Shown: positions 22,222-33,781 of the stretch, piece after piece
How positions within the stretch are numbered: position 1 is the stretch's first letter
Layout: every line of letters starts with the position of its first letter
DNA from: Posidonia oceanica
Lineage: Eukaryota; Streptophyta; Magnoliopsida; Alismatales; Posidoniaceae
NCBI GenBank assembly: GCA_037176725.1
Contig: JAZBRS010000026.1
Coordinates: forward strand, 150,857,501-150,921,500
Length of the DNA stretch: 64,000 nt
Direction: 5' to 3'
Notes under the pieces: generated by a model
The model's input: the letters and a program-made list of their open reading frames with translations, nothing else
Databases searched by the model: none
Told to the model about the DNA's origin: nothing
Program-made: the position numbers and the translations under genes

Positions 22222-25218
22222 TTAGAACACTCGGAGAAAAGCCTCATGGTGTTCGGAAGAGGAGTGTATAAGGTCCCAAATGGAAATATCGGCTTTAACC
22301 CTCCTAAGCTGGGAAGTGATGTCAGTTTTGTGGTGTGGCTTTCTGGCAATAGGAGGGGGTGCTTTGGGAGTTGGCTCTACCAGGCTAGGTGCAGGGGGTT
22401 GGCTTGATGCTGCGAGTGCTACGGGCTGGCTAACAGGTAGGGGTACCGCTGGCTGGCTTGCTGGTGGAGGTGCAGCGGGTGCTGGACGGCTGGCTCTTAC
22501 CACCGGTGCTGTGGGCTAGTATACCCTCCCCGATTGCGTGACTTCTGCGCACGTTTCTGTGGCATAGTTGTAGGGCACACAATGGGGGTCCCAGGTTAAG
22601 TTAATAACTACTGGGGCCTGTGCTACGAGCACAAGAGGGGCTACCAGAGGGTTGGCTGGGTAATAGGGCAAGGGGTGCTGGTGCTGGTAGGTTGCTGGAG
22701 GCCCTGGCTGAGACCTAGCTAACAGGCTGACTGGGGGCCTACCTAAATAGGAGGCAGGGGTTTGGGCCTGAGGTCTGGCTTGAAGGTGTACAGGGGCAGG
22801 GGCTTGAGGATGCATGGTAGGGCGAGCGGTGGAGCGCCCCCACTTGGCACACAGTCGGATCATGTGGACTCCCGACTCGGAGCCGATAATGGCCGAACGA
22901 TGCAGAGCTAGAGGAAAGGGCTCCGAGACATCATGAATGAGCTCGGAGGGGTCTACCACAGATGTAGCAGGCCTGGAGGGGGAGAGAGAATAGATTCTCG
23001 AGGTCCCCGCGCCTTTCGGATTGGGATGCTCCGGGAGGGGCTGGTGGACGATGTTGGGATGAGGGGGTGCTAATGCTTGTGTAGAGGCTAATGTTGATGA
23101 AGGGACAAAAGAAGGTGCCTCGTGCGTGTGGATCGAAATCGTTCCCGATTCGATCAAAATCTGAATGGCGTCCCGCAAAGTGAGGCAACTGTTCGTCGAG
23201 TGCCCTGCGGCTCGATGAAAGTCACAAAAAAGGTGCACCTTATGCCAATGCGGAAGTGGATTTGGCAATGGGCGAGCCTCGGGAAACCTCAGAAATGTCG
23301 CAACCTTAGGGAGGACCGCGCTTAACGGCTCCACCAATGGGGTAAATTGACGCCGTGGTCGCCTTTGCCCCTGGGGCTGCGCTTGCCGGACCGGTGCGGC
23401 AGGGTACACCGGTTGGGCGATGGTGGTGATTTGTGGTGTGGGAGGTGCCCTAGGTGCTAGTGCATAAACTACTTGATGCGAGGGAGGCCGAACCTCCAGC
23501 TGAACAGGCACGGGCACGTGGTCGACGTAGGCAACAGTAGGCTTCAGCGAGTCCTTCTTCTTGGGCCGACTGCTAGTATTGCTGCTGGGGTTGTTGCTGT
23601 TGCTGCTAGTGGTGGCCTGCTTGGCAAACGCAGAGAGCGCCGGGAAGTTGCCACTCCGTAGTGAACTCTCCACGTAGGTGCCAGCCCGAATCAGTGCAGT
23701 GAAGGTTGTGTCAGGTTGAATGCTAAGTAGAGCCCCGACAGCGGGCTGTGCACCCCCGATCACAATCTCGAGGGACTCCTCATCAGAGGGTCCGTCTCGA
23801 ACCTGCGAAGCGAGTGCACGCCAGTGGCCGACATACTCCCCGAACGGCTCGCCGGGGTTCTGCTTTATTGCGACCAGGTTCCCGTGCTTAGGGACCAGGT
23901 CCAAGTTGAAGGAATATTGTCCCAGGAATGCCTGGCTAAGGTCGTTCCACATCTTAATGCTGGCCATATCAAGTGAGGTGAACCACTTGAGCGCAGGGCC
24001 ACTTAGACTTTTCTGGAACAAGCGGATTAGCAACCTCTCGTCAGCCTGGAGCTGAGTGAGATCTCCGCAGTATGCCTTCAGATGTGCTATTAGGCAGCCT
24101 CTACCATTGTATTTTTCAAATACCGGGATGCGGAACTTCGAGGGGAGTACCGCTTCTGGGAAGTAACAGAGGTCCCGGAACTGGTAAGATTGGTGGTCTA
24201 TACCCTGCACTTGTCGAAGTGCTTTCTCCAGAACGGCGAACCTGTCGTTGTTTGATTCTGGAGCTGCTGCCAAAGGAGGTGGTACAACAGGGGCAGGGGC
24301 CACATACGCCGCATAAGATGCACTGAGGTGCTCCTCTGGGTCAACCATCACATCGCCTGGTGGAGCAATGGGATGGGCGGCGTATTCGTGCGGGTGTGTT
24401 GTGTGTGCTGGCATGTATGCTGGGGTGGGGTATTGCTGATGCAGGGGGTAAGAATAACTAGCATGCTGAGCAATAGGTGATGCAGAGTGCTGGAGAGTCA
24501 GCTGCTGCACCGGCACGGTGCCGGGCTGTGGGCCAGAGGGATGCTGCGCTCCGATCAGTCCCAAGGACTGACCACCAGGTGCCAGAGGAGGATGCTGTGC
24601 AGGGTGTTGTGCATATGCAAGAGGCAGAAGCTAGGCCCCCATCGCCTGAGCAGTGAGTAGCTGAGGCAGTGGTCTGGGCAGGGGAGTAGAAGGGAATACC
24701 TATGACACGAGAGCAGGTCGCAGCAGAGCCTCAGGAGCAGCAGGAGTAAATGAGTGGCAAAGAGATAGAGCCATGCCCTACAGTATCTAGGCAGTCTCCA
24801 TCAGCTGCTGACACTACATCTCAGGGGACTTGTCAGTAGGTATGCTGAGTTGCAGGATCAGCGGAGGACCAGAATCAAGCAGCTGGGACGCAGATTGTCC
24901 AAGGGGCAGAGGTCCTAAGGCGTAATTCGCCGTAACAGGGTGGGTGTCAAAAGTGACATTACCCTGGAGAGGAGGAGTCAGTGGTGTCTCCGGAGTGTAG
25001 GTGGCGGTTACCAAGACAGTCTCGGCAACTAGGTCCGGCGGAGCCTGCCACTGCCCCACAGAATAAGAGGGAGGTAGCTGTACCAGAGAAGGAGACGCTG
25101 GCATAGAGGGAGTCAATGCGGGAGCCGATGGGACCAAAAGAGGGGCCACCTCTGGGGCAACAGAGACCTGGGAGTCACCAACAAACTGGACCATCGCTGA
25201 CCGAGAATGGGTGATCAC
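22222..25218 (-). pseudogene. Element B gag
   Basis: The longest gag frame in the window is 22516-24564 (682 codons). Its parts in order are a Pro/His-rich N-terminus, LEKALRQVQG and YQFRDLCYFPEAVLPSKFRIP, the capsid helix PALKWFTSLDMASIKMW and YSFNLDLVPK, PFGEYVGHWRALASQVRD, a Ser/Asn-rich linker and the zinc-binding CDFHRAAGHSTNSC. A TAG stop near 22516 stands where C has a Lys codon; the frame then continues to 22222. Upstream, 24814-25218 is the N-terminal extension, separated by stops at about 24600-24800. Gag would form the particle and bind element RNA. Confidence 0.82.
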
Positions 25219-26346
25219 AGTGCTACGAGAGGGGGCAAGAGGGCGAATCCTAGGAGGAACTATGTTTGCTAAAGCGAAGTAGCTCAGAAGGGGGGATGAT
25301 CAGAAGCAGGGGTCGCAGCAGGGGCGTCAGTATGAGAAGGCACTCAAGCTCCAGATAAGGAACTCGCTGACTGACCTCTGCACGAAAGGCAAACAAAATC
25401 AAGGGATTAGAACCCAAAAGTAAAAAGCAAATGTCTTAATGTATGATATGAATGCAGATGTATGCTTTCTAACATGCTCTCCCTCACCAATCTAGGGTGT
25501 CCTAGTAGGCAGTCTACTTCGGACACTCATGGGTGTCCGGGTCGCCGACTCAGGCTAGAAAAAAGCAGGTCCCACGTCTTAAACCCGGCCCAAAGCTCAG
25601 GTGGTGACGTAGTGGTGCGTAGGTGGCCTTGACCCTGCCAGAAGCATGGGTGGTACCCTCTACTAGCACCGACGCGACCCCCTGACAAGGGGGGACAGAC
25701 CGATCTACTTGCACCACGCCAAAGCATTGGGGGCAAGAGACCGGGACTATCCTTCTCAGACTATAGGTGGACTTAGATGAGAAGAATGCATGTCCTATAT
25801 GATGCTTTATGCAAATGCTTCGCGTTTTAACTTGCGCATTTTATTAACTCAAGGGGGTGCAGGTGTGTTTGTAGTCTCTAGTTGCTCCTAGAAGTTCTTT
25901 TTACTTGATGTTTTTAGTTAGCCTTGGGAGAAGCAATCACTCTCTAATTGTCCTTAGGCTTAATGCGAAAGGGGAAGAAAATCACCCAATCATGGCAAGC
26001 AGACAACACACATCATTGCAAAAGGCATGGGCATGGCATGTGTATGTGTGTGTGAGCATGACAGTGAAAGAAAAACACTTATCATAGCAAAAAGCAGGTA
26101 TGCATAGCAAGTGCAGGGGCAATGGCATTGCATTGGTGTAAAAGGAAGCATTCATCATTCAAAAGGCATGCATGGTGTGCCAAGCAAGTATTTAGACATG
26201 TGATGCAGGCAAACAAAGCAGCGCAAGCAATCATGGCATAAAGCAGATAAATAAACAAGCAAGTAGGTAAGGCAAGTGAAAGCAAAAGGCAAGCAAAACA
26301 CAGAAGCAAGAGGCGAGAAGGCCAAGGCGAAAGCCAGAGTACCGCA
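25219..26346 (-). other. Element B leader between primer site and gag
   Basis: This is an untranslated leader shared with A and C. The block 25450-25770 is conserved in all three. The remaining part is a low-complexity plus-strand mixture of gcaag, gcatg and aagca words. I see no gene. Confidence 0.65.
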
Positions 26347-26364
26347 TCCCCAGCGGAGTTGCCA
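26347..26364 (-). other. Primer binding site of element B (tRNA-Arg type)
   Basis: On the element strand the site reads TGGCAACTCCGCTGGGGA and lies one base inside the LTR edge. With one mismatch it is complementary to the 3' end of plant tRNA-Arg(ACG), whose sequence I recall as ending CCCCAGCGGAGTCG plus CCA. This sets the inner LTR border at 26366. Confidence 0.85.
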
Positions 26365-26518
26365 CTGTAGTAATCCTAAATTCTGATCGTTCATGCACGT
26401 TACCAAAGCTTGCGTGCACCGATCAAAATAGGCTCACTATATGCAGCGGGATCCGAGGGAAGAAACTCGACTCGGAAACGTTGGCAAAAGAAAAGAAAAG
26501 AAATGATAAGACAAAATC

Positions 26519-26528
26519 AGAGTCGCCA
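26519..26528 (-). other. Second primer-site-like core inside the B LTR
   Basis: The element strand reads TGGCGACTCT, matching the first nine bases of the primer site found in C. The same core lies at 8314-8323 in A and, as TGGCGACTT, at 51576-51584 in C. It sits about 155 bp inside the LTR edge and may be a former or alternative primer site. Confidence 0.35.
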
Positions 26529-26689
26529 CCAGGTCTATTGAATTGGAAGACAGGGAAAACTGGGGGTAAAGCATGAAAAGACATGCAAAACCGGATGCAA
26601 GGAGGGGCAAAGGGATGCAATGCTAAGCTATGCTATGCTATGCTATGCTATGACTCATGCCTAGGATAAAGGAAAAGGTCGATGTGAGC

Positions 26690-26775
26690 CAAGAGAAAGG
26701 GCAAGGACTCCTGTTACGCACGGGGAAGGTGTTAGGCACCCCCGATACGTCCGAGAGTCGGTCTTTCTTAGGCAA
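26690..26775 (-). promoter_or_regulatory. Conserved R/U5 block of the B LTR
   Basis: This is the counterpart of the conserved GGGTGCCTAACACCTTCC block of A and C. It lies about 330-410 bp from the inner LTR border. Strong conservation amid fast-changing LTR sequence suggests a function in RNA processing or strand transfer. Confidence 0.5.
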
Positions 26776-27257
26776 TCTCGCGCTAATGCAGGGAATTACT
26801 AGCCTAATGTCTAAATGCCATAAATGCCTACCTGCTATGCATGGGAAATAAACGTACTATCTACGTGCTCAGCCGCGCTACTAGTGTTCCGAACTGGGCG
26901 GACCTTGGTTCGTGAGAACTCCTAGGCAGTAAGTATTATAGCCCTAAATGCAGATGCAGGCGATAAAGCAAAATTGCAGGGAAAACCAAGCAATGCAAAT
27001 GACATGCAAGTGGTAAAGCAAAGCGGGTGCGGAAAACGGCACGAAACACGGGAAAGAATGCAAGGCACAGAAAACGATGCAGGGAAGCGAGAAATGATGC
27101 AAAATGCGGAAAATGGGGTGAAAGCAGAGTGCAAAACCAAAACAAGGGTTAGGCAGCATGCATAGGGGTTGCAGTAAGCCAAAGAAGCAATAAAATGCAG
27201 AAAACGACGAGCGAAGCAAAATCGACGTTTTAAAATGGCTATCAGCCATCTGCAAGC

Positions 27258-29413
27258 ATTGGATGCTGGCAACACCAGTGTCCAATGTTGGACGCTAGCA
27301 TTGCTGGTGTCCAACACCTGCTGGAGGCAAACAGCATGCAGATTTTGGAAAACAATGCACTCTAGCTACATGGATGCAATACAGATGCAAAAATGCAACT
27401 AAATGGGTGCATGACATGCAAGACTAACCTAACAGAAGATTAGAAGAGGAATCAGAGCAAGGAGCAAGCCAGGATCAGAGATCAAAGCAAGCAGGTTGTT
27501 GGACGCCCCTAAGCATGGCGTCCAACTTTAGACGCCAGAGTGACAGGCATCTAACACAGGCCAGAGAGGAAAAAGAAAAAAAGCATACAAATGATAGATA
27601 AGAATAGGGATCATGCATTTGGGCTACTGGATATGAGCATGGGGAAGACATGCAAGCATGGGATCACACAAAAAAAGCCAAGACTTACCAGCTGCAACAT
27701 GTGCCGGCCAAAGGCACAACTAGGACATTCGACGCAAGCTAGGCCGGCGTCCAATGTTGGATGCCTGCACCAGCAACGTTCAACGCTCTGGGAGGCACAA
27801 TACACAAAAAAATGCATAAAACAACACGTAATCTAATGAAGGATGAAGAGCAGTTGATAAGGAAGCTAAACATGCATATAACCGTAGAAGACATGCAAGC
27901 AAGGAGATCAGAACATCATGCAAGCCTTAAACAACAAAATGAGGAGCCAGGATGTTAGACGTTGGAGCCAGTAGCGTCCAACGTTGGACGCTGATGGCTC
28001 TGGTGTCCAATGACCAAAGCATGCAGACCTACCTGTACTAAGGGGGAGCTCAGCTATAACCCCACCTATATGCATGCAAACTACTGAAACATGCCAGAGC
28101 CCTAATAAACATCCACAGCAAGTATTAATCCCAGAAAAGCAAAATAGAAAGAGAGCAAGCATGGAAACAAAGAAATAAACTTGCAAACGAAAGGCATGCA
28201 ACTTGAAAAGGCCTAGCAAACCTAAACATGGTTGCCATAGGGGCTAGGCATCTCTAAGCAAGCATGGATCACGAAATAGCATCAAAGAATAGGCATAATG
28301 TGAGCATGGCAGCAAGTTATAGCTAGCAGGGGTGTTGGACGCTAGGTGAACCAGCGTCCAACGTTGGACGCGGCTCACCCTGCCGTCCAATGCAGGCAGA
28401 TGATAGAATGATATCAGAGCATGCAAAGATGATTCAAACAAGCATGGAACAAGCAAATAGGCATGGCATAGCATCAGAGGACATTTAAGGAAGCATGTAG
28501 CATGGATTCACAAAAAAACCAACAATAACAAAGCATGGAGAGCAACAGAACAAGAGCAAGGCCAGAGAGGGTGTTGGACGCCGGCCTATGCTGCGTCCAA
28601 CATTGAACGCACCAGTTGGTGCGTCCAACACACTGAACTTCCTCTTGGCCCCAAATCACGGCCAAAAGGATTCAAAAAAATGTAAAAAATGCATGGGAAT
28701 GTGCTAATAGGCATGCAAGAGCTATGGGGATAGAAGGCTTACCGTTTGATGGCCTGGAACGGCGGTTCTACCTCGCTTGCTAGCGTTGCTGATGTAGCAG
28801 CAGGAGCTACTCCGGTGAGGTCGCACGAGCTGCTGGAAGCTCTGGAAGAGTCGGCGAAGGGTCGAGGATGGAGAGGGGAGTGCACTCTACGCTCTGGAGG
28901 TGGCGAATTCTCTCTGGACTCGGTGTGGTGAGTGGTGCAATGGCATGAAGTTGCGGTTTTGTTGCAATGGCATGGGTTCAAGTGCTGGAGGTCAGAGTTG
29001 CAGGCCAAATTCTGGCAATTACAGGTGGTGGCAGGTGCGGGTGAGTGTGGGGAAGCCACAAGGATTGTCAGGAGAAGGCATAGGTGTTGTCAGAAGGCCG
29101 ACGAGGTCAGGGTGGTGGCAGGTGCGGGCGGTGGAAGTCAGTTGCTGGTAGTGAGGGGTTACAGAGCGGATTAGGTGCTGATGAGGAGGGGATGGGCAGT
29201 TACTTGAGCATGGAAGGTAGCAGATGGCGTGGGTGGGAGAGGGGACGGGTAGTAAGTGCGGGGAGGCAGTGGAGTGGACGGGCGGTGAGCCGAAGGAGGC
29301 GGAGCAGCCACTGCTGCACCCGAGCCATTGGACGTCGGAGCAGAGGGCGTCCAACGTTGGACGCTAGCACAGGCCGCGTCCAACGTTGGACGCTGCCTAT
29401 TCTAGCATCCAAC
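27258..29413. repeat. Seven double-hairpin modules in the B LTR
   Basis: Modules start near 27258, 27498, 27727, 27954, 28334, 28573 and 29327, each about 57-87 bp long. A typical module is GTTGGACGC, loop, GCGTCCAAC, immediately followed by GTTGGACGC, loop, GCGTCCAAC, so the centre forms the perfect palindrome GCGTCCAACGTTGGACGC. Stems reach 9-14 bp; the last module has three hairpins. The first four modules sit in diverged tandem units of 227-240 bp. The same series occurs in C at matching spacing. Confidence 0.9.
28745..29180 (-). promoter_or_regulatory. GC-rich block of the B LTR, candidate transcript start region
   Basis: A GC-rich island shared with C (54060-54620). Near its middle, the pair of B ctctggaggtggcgaattctctctgga-like text and C ctctggaggtggtgaattctctctcg is strongly conserved. 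It lies 450-890 bp inside the outer LTR end, where a U3/R boundary would be expected. No TATA box is evident, so a GC-rich start region is only a suggestion. Confidence 0.35.
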
Positions 29414-29634
29414 ACACTCAGTTGGCACAAGCTGCAAATGGGCTTGGGCTTGGGCCTAGAAGAGTTTAAAAAGTTGCAAAGAGGCTTGGTAAAGGCTTTT
29501 AAGGTTTGGGCAAGGTTTTGGGCTTGGTTTTGGGCTAGAAAATGGGTTAAAAAAAGGGAATGCCATTCCAGAGTCCACACAAGCCTGCGAAAGAAAACAA
29601 CCAACTTCCGGGCTGTCAGAATGGGGTGTCTACA

Positions 29635-30910
29635 CCGTCTCGGGATCTATAAGAGTGCCGAGGATGATGGGCTTAGAGGCTTTTGCAGCCGTTGTTGTTG
29701 CTGGGAGGTTGGGAACTGTCTTTGATGCTTGCTTGTCATGCACTTGTAGCCCGACTGATATGAAGTGGTTGGCAAGCGACCATGCTAGAGGTTTGCTTGG
29801 ATTTGGTTGCCCAAGGTACCCTAGCCTGGTACGATTGCGCTCCTCAGGTGTTTCGAGCGCGTCCCTCATTCCTTGCTCTTGGCGGCCCAGTCCTTTCCCC
29901 AGGGTGTACCCTATCTTGAGGAGAATCTCCCAAGGCCTTTTCATGTGGTCGGGATAATCGTATTGATTAATATCAATACTCTGGGGAGCAAAGACCTTCT
30001 TGACATTATTTATGACCTTAGCAATTGGGTCTCTGATCATTGGCGCTGGCGTGGTAGTTGGGACCGTTACCTGGTGGGCTTCAGCTTCTACTGGCTCGTC
30101 TCCCTGTATTTTGATGATTTTCCCTTGGTAGGGGAACTTCATGCATTGGTGACACGGGGAGGTGATTGCCTTGATCTCTTCGATCCATTGGCGCCCTAAG
30201 ATGAGTCGATACGAGATTGGGGCATCGACTACTATCAGTTCTGTTTCTATTTGGAGAGGGCCAATGGTAACTTTGACGGTGATCTTCCCCAAGGCTGCCT
30301 TCTTGTTGTTGTCGTACCCTGATACAGTTAAAGCTGCTGGGCATAATTGAGATTCTGTTAGCCTAATTAACTGCAGGGTTTCTAGGGAGCATACGTTTAG
30401 GGTTGCCCCGGTATCCACAAGTACACCACAAAGTTTATGACTGTTTATTACAATAGTAACACTTAAAGGTAGGGTCCTCCTCTCAAGAGGAGCTAGTTCA
30501 GAGTCAGTGAAGATGACCGTGGGCTCCAGGAACACGGCAGCAGCAACGACTGCTAGAGCTTCAGCGGGTATGTCCTCTGGTACTTGGGCCTTCTTCAATA
30601 CCTCCATCAGGATATCCTGGTGCTTCTCTAAGGCCTTGACCAGCTCATAGATAGAGATTTTTGCTTGCGTCTTCCTGAGCTGCTCTAGGATGTCGAAGGT
30701 GCCTTCTATCCTCCGGGGTATGTGGAACTCTGGTTGAGGCGGGGAAATGGCTCGTTCTGCATCTGGCAGGGGCAGTGCGACTTGGTTGGAGATCCGCCCT
30801 ATTCTTGAGATGGGGGCTTGCTGAGCTTGGTTGTGTTCTCCCTTGGCATAGCCGGACTTAAGCAGAGATAGAGGTCTTCTGAGGAGAGACTGCCCCTGAT
30901 TTATGGGTAG
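29635..30910 (-). pseudogene. Element D second aspartic protease with G-patch
   Basis: The long frame (30607 down to the B border) reads ISIYELVKALEKHQ just upstream, then LCGVLVDTGATLNVCSLETL with the full D-T-G active site. The flap and dimer strand RLILGRQWIEEIKAITSPCHQ comes next, and then a clear G-patch, WEILLKIGYTLGKGLGR. The frame ends at the TAG inside the start of the B LTR, so the native C-terminus is cut off. It would mature the polyprotein. A TAG near 30910 separates it from the first protease copy. Confidence 0.8.
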
Positions 30911-31450
30911 CTAAGATGAGCTTAACAATGTAGGCCTTTGGACTTGGGTATATCCTTGGGCTTGATCATCAGTGAACTGCTGGAATCCTTTGATGCTTGG
31001 GGTTTCATCGTCCCAGTCATCGATCCAGCCACCTGTGCCATTTGGTGATGGGTCTCCCATGTGAAATCCTACCAGGTAGGGCTCCCAGATCATTTCCAGG
31101 GTTGTTTCATGGTCTACCTTGATAGTGATCACCTTCCCTTGGAATTTGAACTTTAATAGCTGGTGTGTTGGGGATGCGACCGCACATATTTCTGCCAACC
31201 ACGTTCTTCCCAGGATTAATGGTTCTGCTAGTTTGCACTCCACCACCATGACCTTGGTAACGCTGGTGAGGGGTCTGATGGTAATTACCAGCTAAACTGT
31301 CCCTATCACCTCTGTCTGATTGTTATTGAAGCCCTTGTAGAAGATCCTCTCCCTAGTGATCTCTTCTTCTTCGACGTCTAGGTAGTCGAGTGTGTTCATA
31401 GAGCACGCACTGCGACTAACCCCTGTGTCTACAAGTATGCCGAGGAGGAG
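30911..31450 (-). pseudogene. Element D first aspartic protease-like domain
   Basis: Near 31420 the frame shows LLLGILVDTGVSRSACSMNTL, and after a TAG near 31290 it continues (30911-31249) with EPLILGRTWLAEICAVASPTHQLLKFKFQGKVITI. This parallels the second protease copy strand for strand (LILGRxW, SPxHQ, KFxxQGKxI). No G-patch follows; instead there is an acidic WIDDWDDE segment. The pair looks like an old in-frame duplication within one polyprotein. Confidence 0.7.
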
Positions 31451-33781
31451 GTAGCCGTTGACCTCTACAGTGATTACCAAGGGCCAGAGTTGTTTCTCTA
31501 GGGTGGGTAGTTCCGAGTCCTTGATGACTATATTCCTCCGCTCATATTCCTTGATAATTTTCTGGGCTAGCTCGAAGGGATCTGTCTCGCCATTTTGCTC
31601 TTGGGATTGACCTTCTCCTGGGAGGAAATTGAAGCACATGAGGAGCTCCAGGTCATTCTCCTCTCTTTCTTCGTCTTGTACTGCCTCTATTGGGAATTCC
31701 CATTCGATGGATCCCTGTTCAGAGCACACCTCGGACTCATTGCTTTCCGCAACGGAGGAAACCAGCTCCGGCTCTGATTCAAGTAGGCAAATGGAGACGG
31801 TCTCGGCCTCTAGTGGACAGCTTTCTGCCTCTAGGTGCGCCATTGGGTGGTTAGGCAGAGGGTTCTGGTGTATCTGCAACTTGTGTTGTCCCGTCCTGGC
31901 CTCTTTTAATCTGTCTTTGAGGGCTGACCACATTATTTCTCCCTTATCATTTAGATCATATATTCGATCTTTTAACACATAACATTCTTCAAGTGTGTGC
32001 CCGTTTTTCTGGTGATATGCACAGTACTTGGACATGTTTGTGTTGGAAGCGTTTGGCTTTGGCACTGGGAGTTGTAAGTCCCCACTTTTGACCAGCATTC
32101 TGAAGATGTCTAGGATTGTCTATGGAAGTGGTGGGTAGTTCTGTCTCCTTGGTCCTCTAGGTGCCTGTGGAGGAGGAACATTGTGGTAGTCCCTTTGCCC
32201 TTGCGGTGGTGCCTTGTATTGGTTGTTGCTCTACCCCTGTTGGGCATTTATAGGGGAATTAGAGTGCTAGGGTTGGAATTGCTGGAATGGCTACCTCTGC
32301 TGTTCCATTTGATATTGAGGCTGCTGGAAGTGTTGCCCTTTCCATCCCCTTTGATTCTATGTAGTCAGTTGTGCCATGTTGCCAGTGACACCTTCTATTG
32401 TATGCCCTATAGTTTTCTTCCGATTTTTTGCCTCGAGCTCCAGGAATGGCAGCTCTTCTCTATTCCGCATTACCTTGGCGGCCTGTTCATATAACTGTGG
32501 ATAGGTGTGGAAGTCACCTACCAACAGTCTAGCTCTGAGTGCTCCCGTGGTATTTCTTGCAATTATCTCCACGGCTTGGCCTTCAGGTATGTAGCACTCT
32601 GACCGAGCGGCCATGTCCCTCCATCGGCTAGCGAAGGTGATGAAGTCCTCGTTTGGCCTCATCCTCTCAACTGTGAGGTTGCCTACAGTGGGTTTGTGTG
32701 GCACCTGGTGACTATACTGATTTAGAAATTTTTCTTCAATTATCCTAAAATCCTGAAGATCATAGGAAGTCAGGGTGTCAAACCACTTTAGAGCTTCTCC
32801 CTCAAGCGTCTTGAAGAAGAGGTATGCAGTGAGCCCAGCGTCGTAATGGTATGGTAGAGTATCCATAGTGAAGGCAGCTATGTGATTCCTGGGATCCTCT
32901 GTTCCGTTATATCTCCTCATCTTTGGCATTTTAAACCCTAGGGGAAGGGCAAAATGAGGGAACTTGGAGATGTCGTAGCCGATGGGTGTCTTTGAAGTGA
33001 CTCCGGCTTCTGTTAGTACTTCGGCGATCATCCTCTTGAGATCTGTCCCTGGTGCGGCGTATTGCCCCTAGCTCAGGTGCTGGTGTGTCTGTGGGAATGG
33101 TGGTAATGATGGGCTATGTTGCGAGGGAAAGAGGGACAATTGGGATCGTGTAGGGTAGTAGGTTGTGTTAATAGGGGGTTGTTGTAGATGAAAGAATGAT
33201 AGTGGAGGCGGAGTAGGATAGTATTGCGTATTCGCGGAAGGTTGTGGTAGGTATGGGGTTGCATATGGCGGAGTTGGATGGATATAAAGGTAGGTGGGCG
33301 TCGTGTGGTATGGTGGATAGGAACCTTGGTTAGGGAAGGCAGGGTTAGGTATGGCATGTGTATAGACTAGCGTATGGAACAGGTGGTTGTGGTGTTCTTG
33401 GAGGGTGGAGGTTTGCGGGCTTGTGTGCGTGAAATGTTGTTGAGCTAGAGATTGCCGGACCTCGTAGGTCTCCTCCTCAGTTGGATAGGAGGTAGTCACA
33501 ATGAGAGGCACAACGTTGGAAGTTGCCTCGGGATGTGTGAACTCGGGCGGGATGTTCATTGCTTGGGACTGATCTGCCTCCCTCCCTTCTTCATTTGTAT
33601 CAATGTGGTAATCAAAGGGGATGGAGACGTGTGGGAATCTTCGCCGGCCGTTGGCTCGTGGGAAACCGGGGGTTCCTGGCCCTTCCGTCTGTGAGGTTGA
33701 GCCTCTGAAGAAGGACCCATCCGGGCCTAGGCTCTGCTGTGCCATGGAGGTAGAGGTAGAAGACGTGCTCATGTGCTCCAT
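31292..33781 (-). pseudogene. Element D gag
   Basis: Start at 33781 (MEHMSTSSTSTSMAQQ), just after a purine-rich leader. The N-terminal part (33068-33781) is Pro/Tyr/His/Thr-rich. The capsid core (32357-33031) has FKMPKMRRYNGTEDPRNHI, LTAYLFFKTLEGEALKWFD and FLNQYSHQVPHKPTVGNL. The zinc-binding motif is CAYHQKNGHTLEEC near 32010, followed by an acidic region. TAG stops occur near 33067, 32352 and 32115; the second stands at a likely Trp codon. No frameshift is needed, so only a few point mutations break this gene. Confidence 0.82.

Larger units (their letters stand above)
13915..29634 (-). mobile_element. Element B: Tat-type Ty3/gypsy retrotransposon, 3' end cut off by insertion of A
   Basis: On the minus strand B has a 5' LTR (26366-29634), tRNA-Arg primer site, leader, gag, protease, linker, reverse transcriptase, RNase H, archaeal-type RNase H, integrase, spacer and an extra gene broken at 13915. 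Its right border lies inside the protease-coding frame of element D: the D frame reads ...LIDPETV and then meets the stop in the LTR start TGTAG. So B inserted into D. The right-hand target copy would be ccgtc (29635-29639). The 3' remainder of B should lie left of A, outside the window. Confidence 0.85.
26366..29634 (-). repeat. Element B 5' LTR (3269 bp)
   Basis: The borders are tgtagtaatcc at 26366 and ggggtgtctaca ending at 29634, giving TGTAG...CTACA terminal inverted repeats. The inner 1 kb matches A and C. The centre holds seven hairpin modules in ~230-bp units. The outer part has a GC-rich block (28745-29180) also found in C, and a final A/G-rich stretch. Several apparent frames here have no domain content. 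Confidence 0.88.

Noticed and set aside
27258..29413. CRISPR array reading of the regularly spaced palindromic modules
   Set aside because: Units are 230-380 bp apart, diverged and inside plant LTRs; there are no cas genes, and the host is eukaryotic.
29084..29725. 213-codon plus-strand frame crossing the B LTR end
   Set aside because: It spans an LTR/D junction and has no domain; the minus-strand D protease frame explains the right part.
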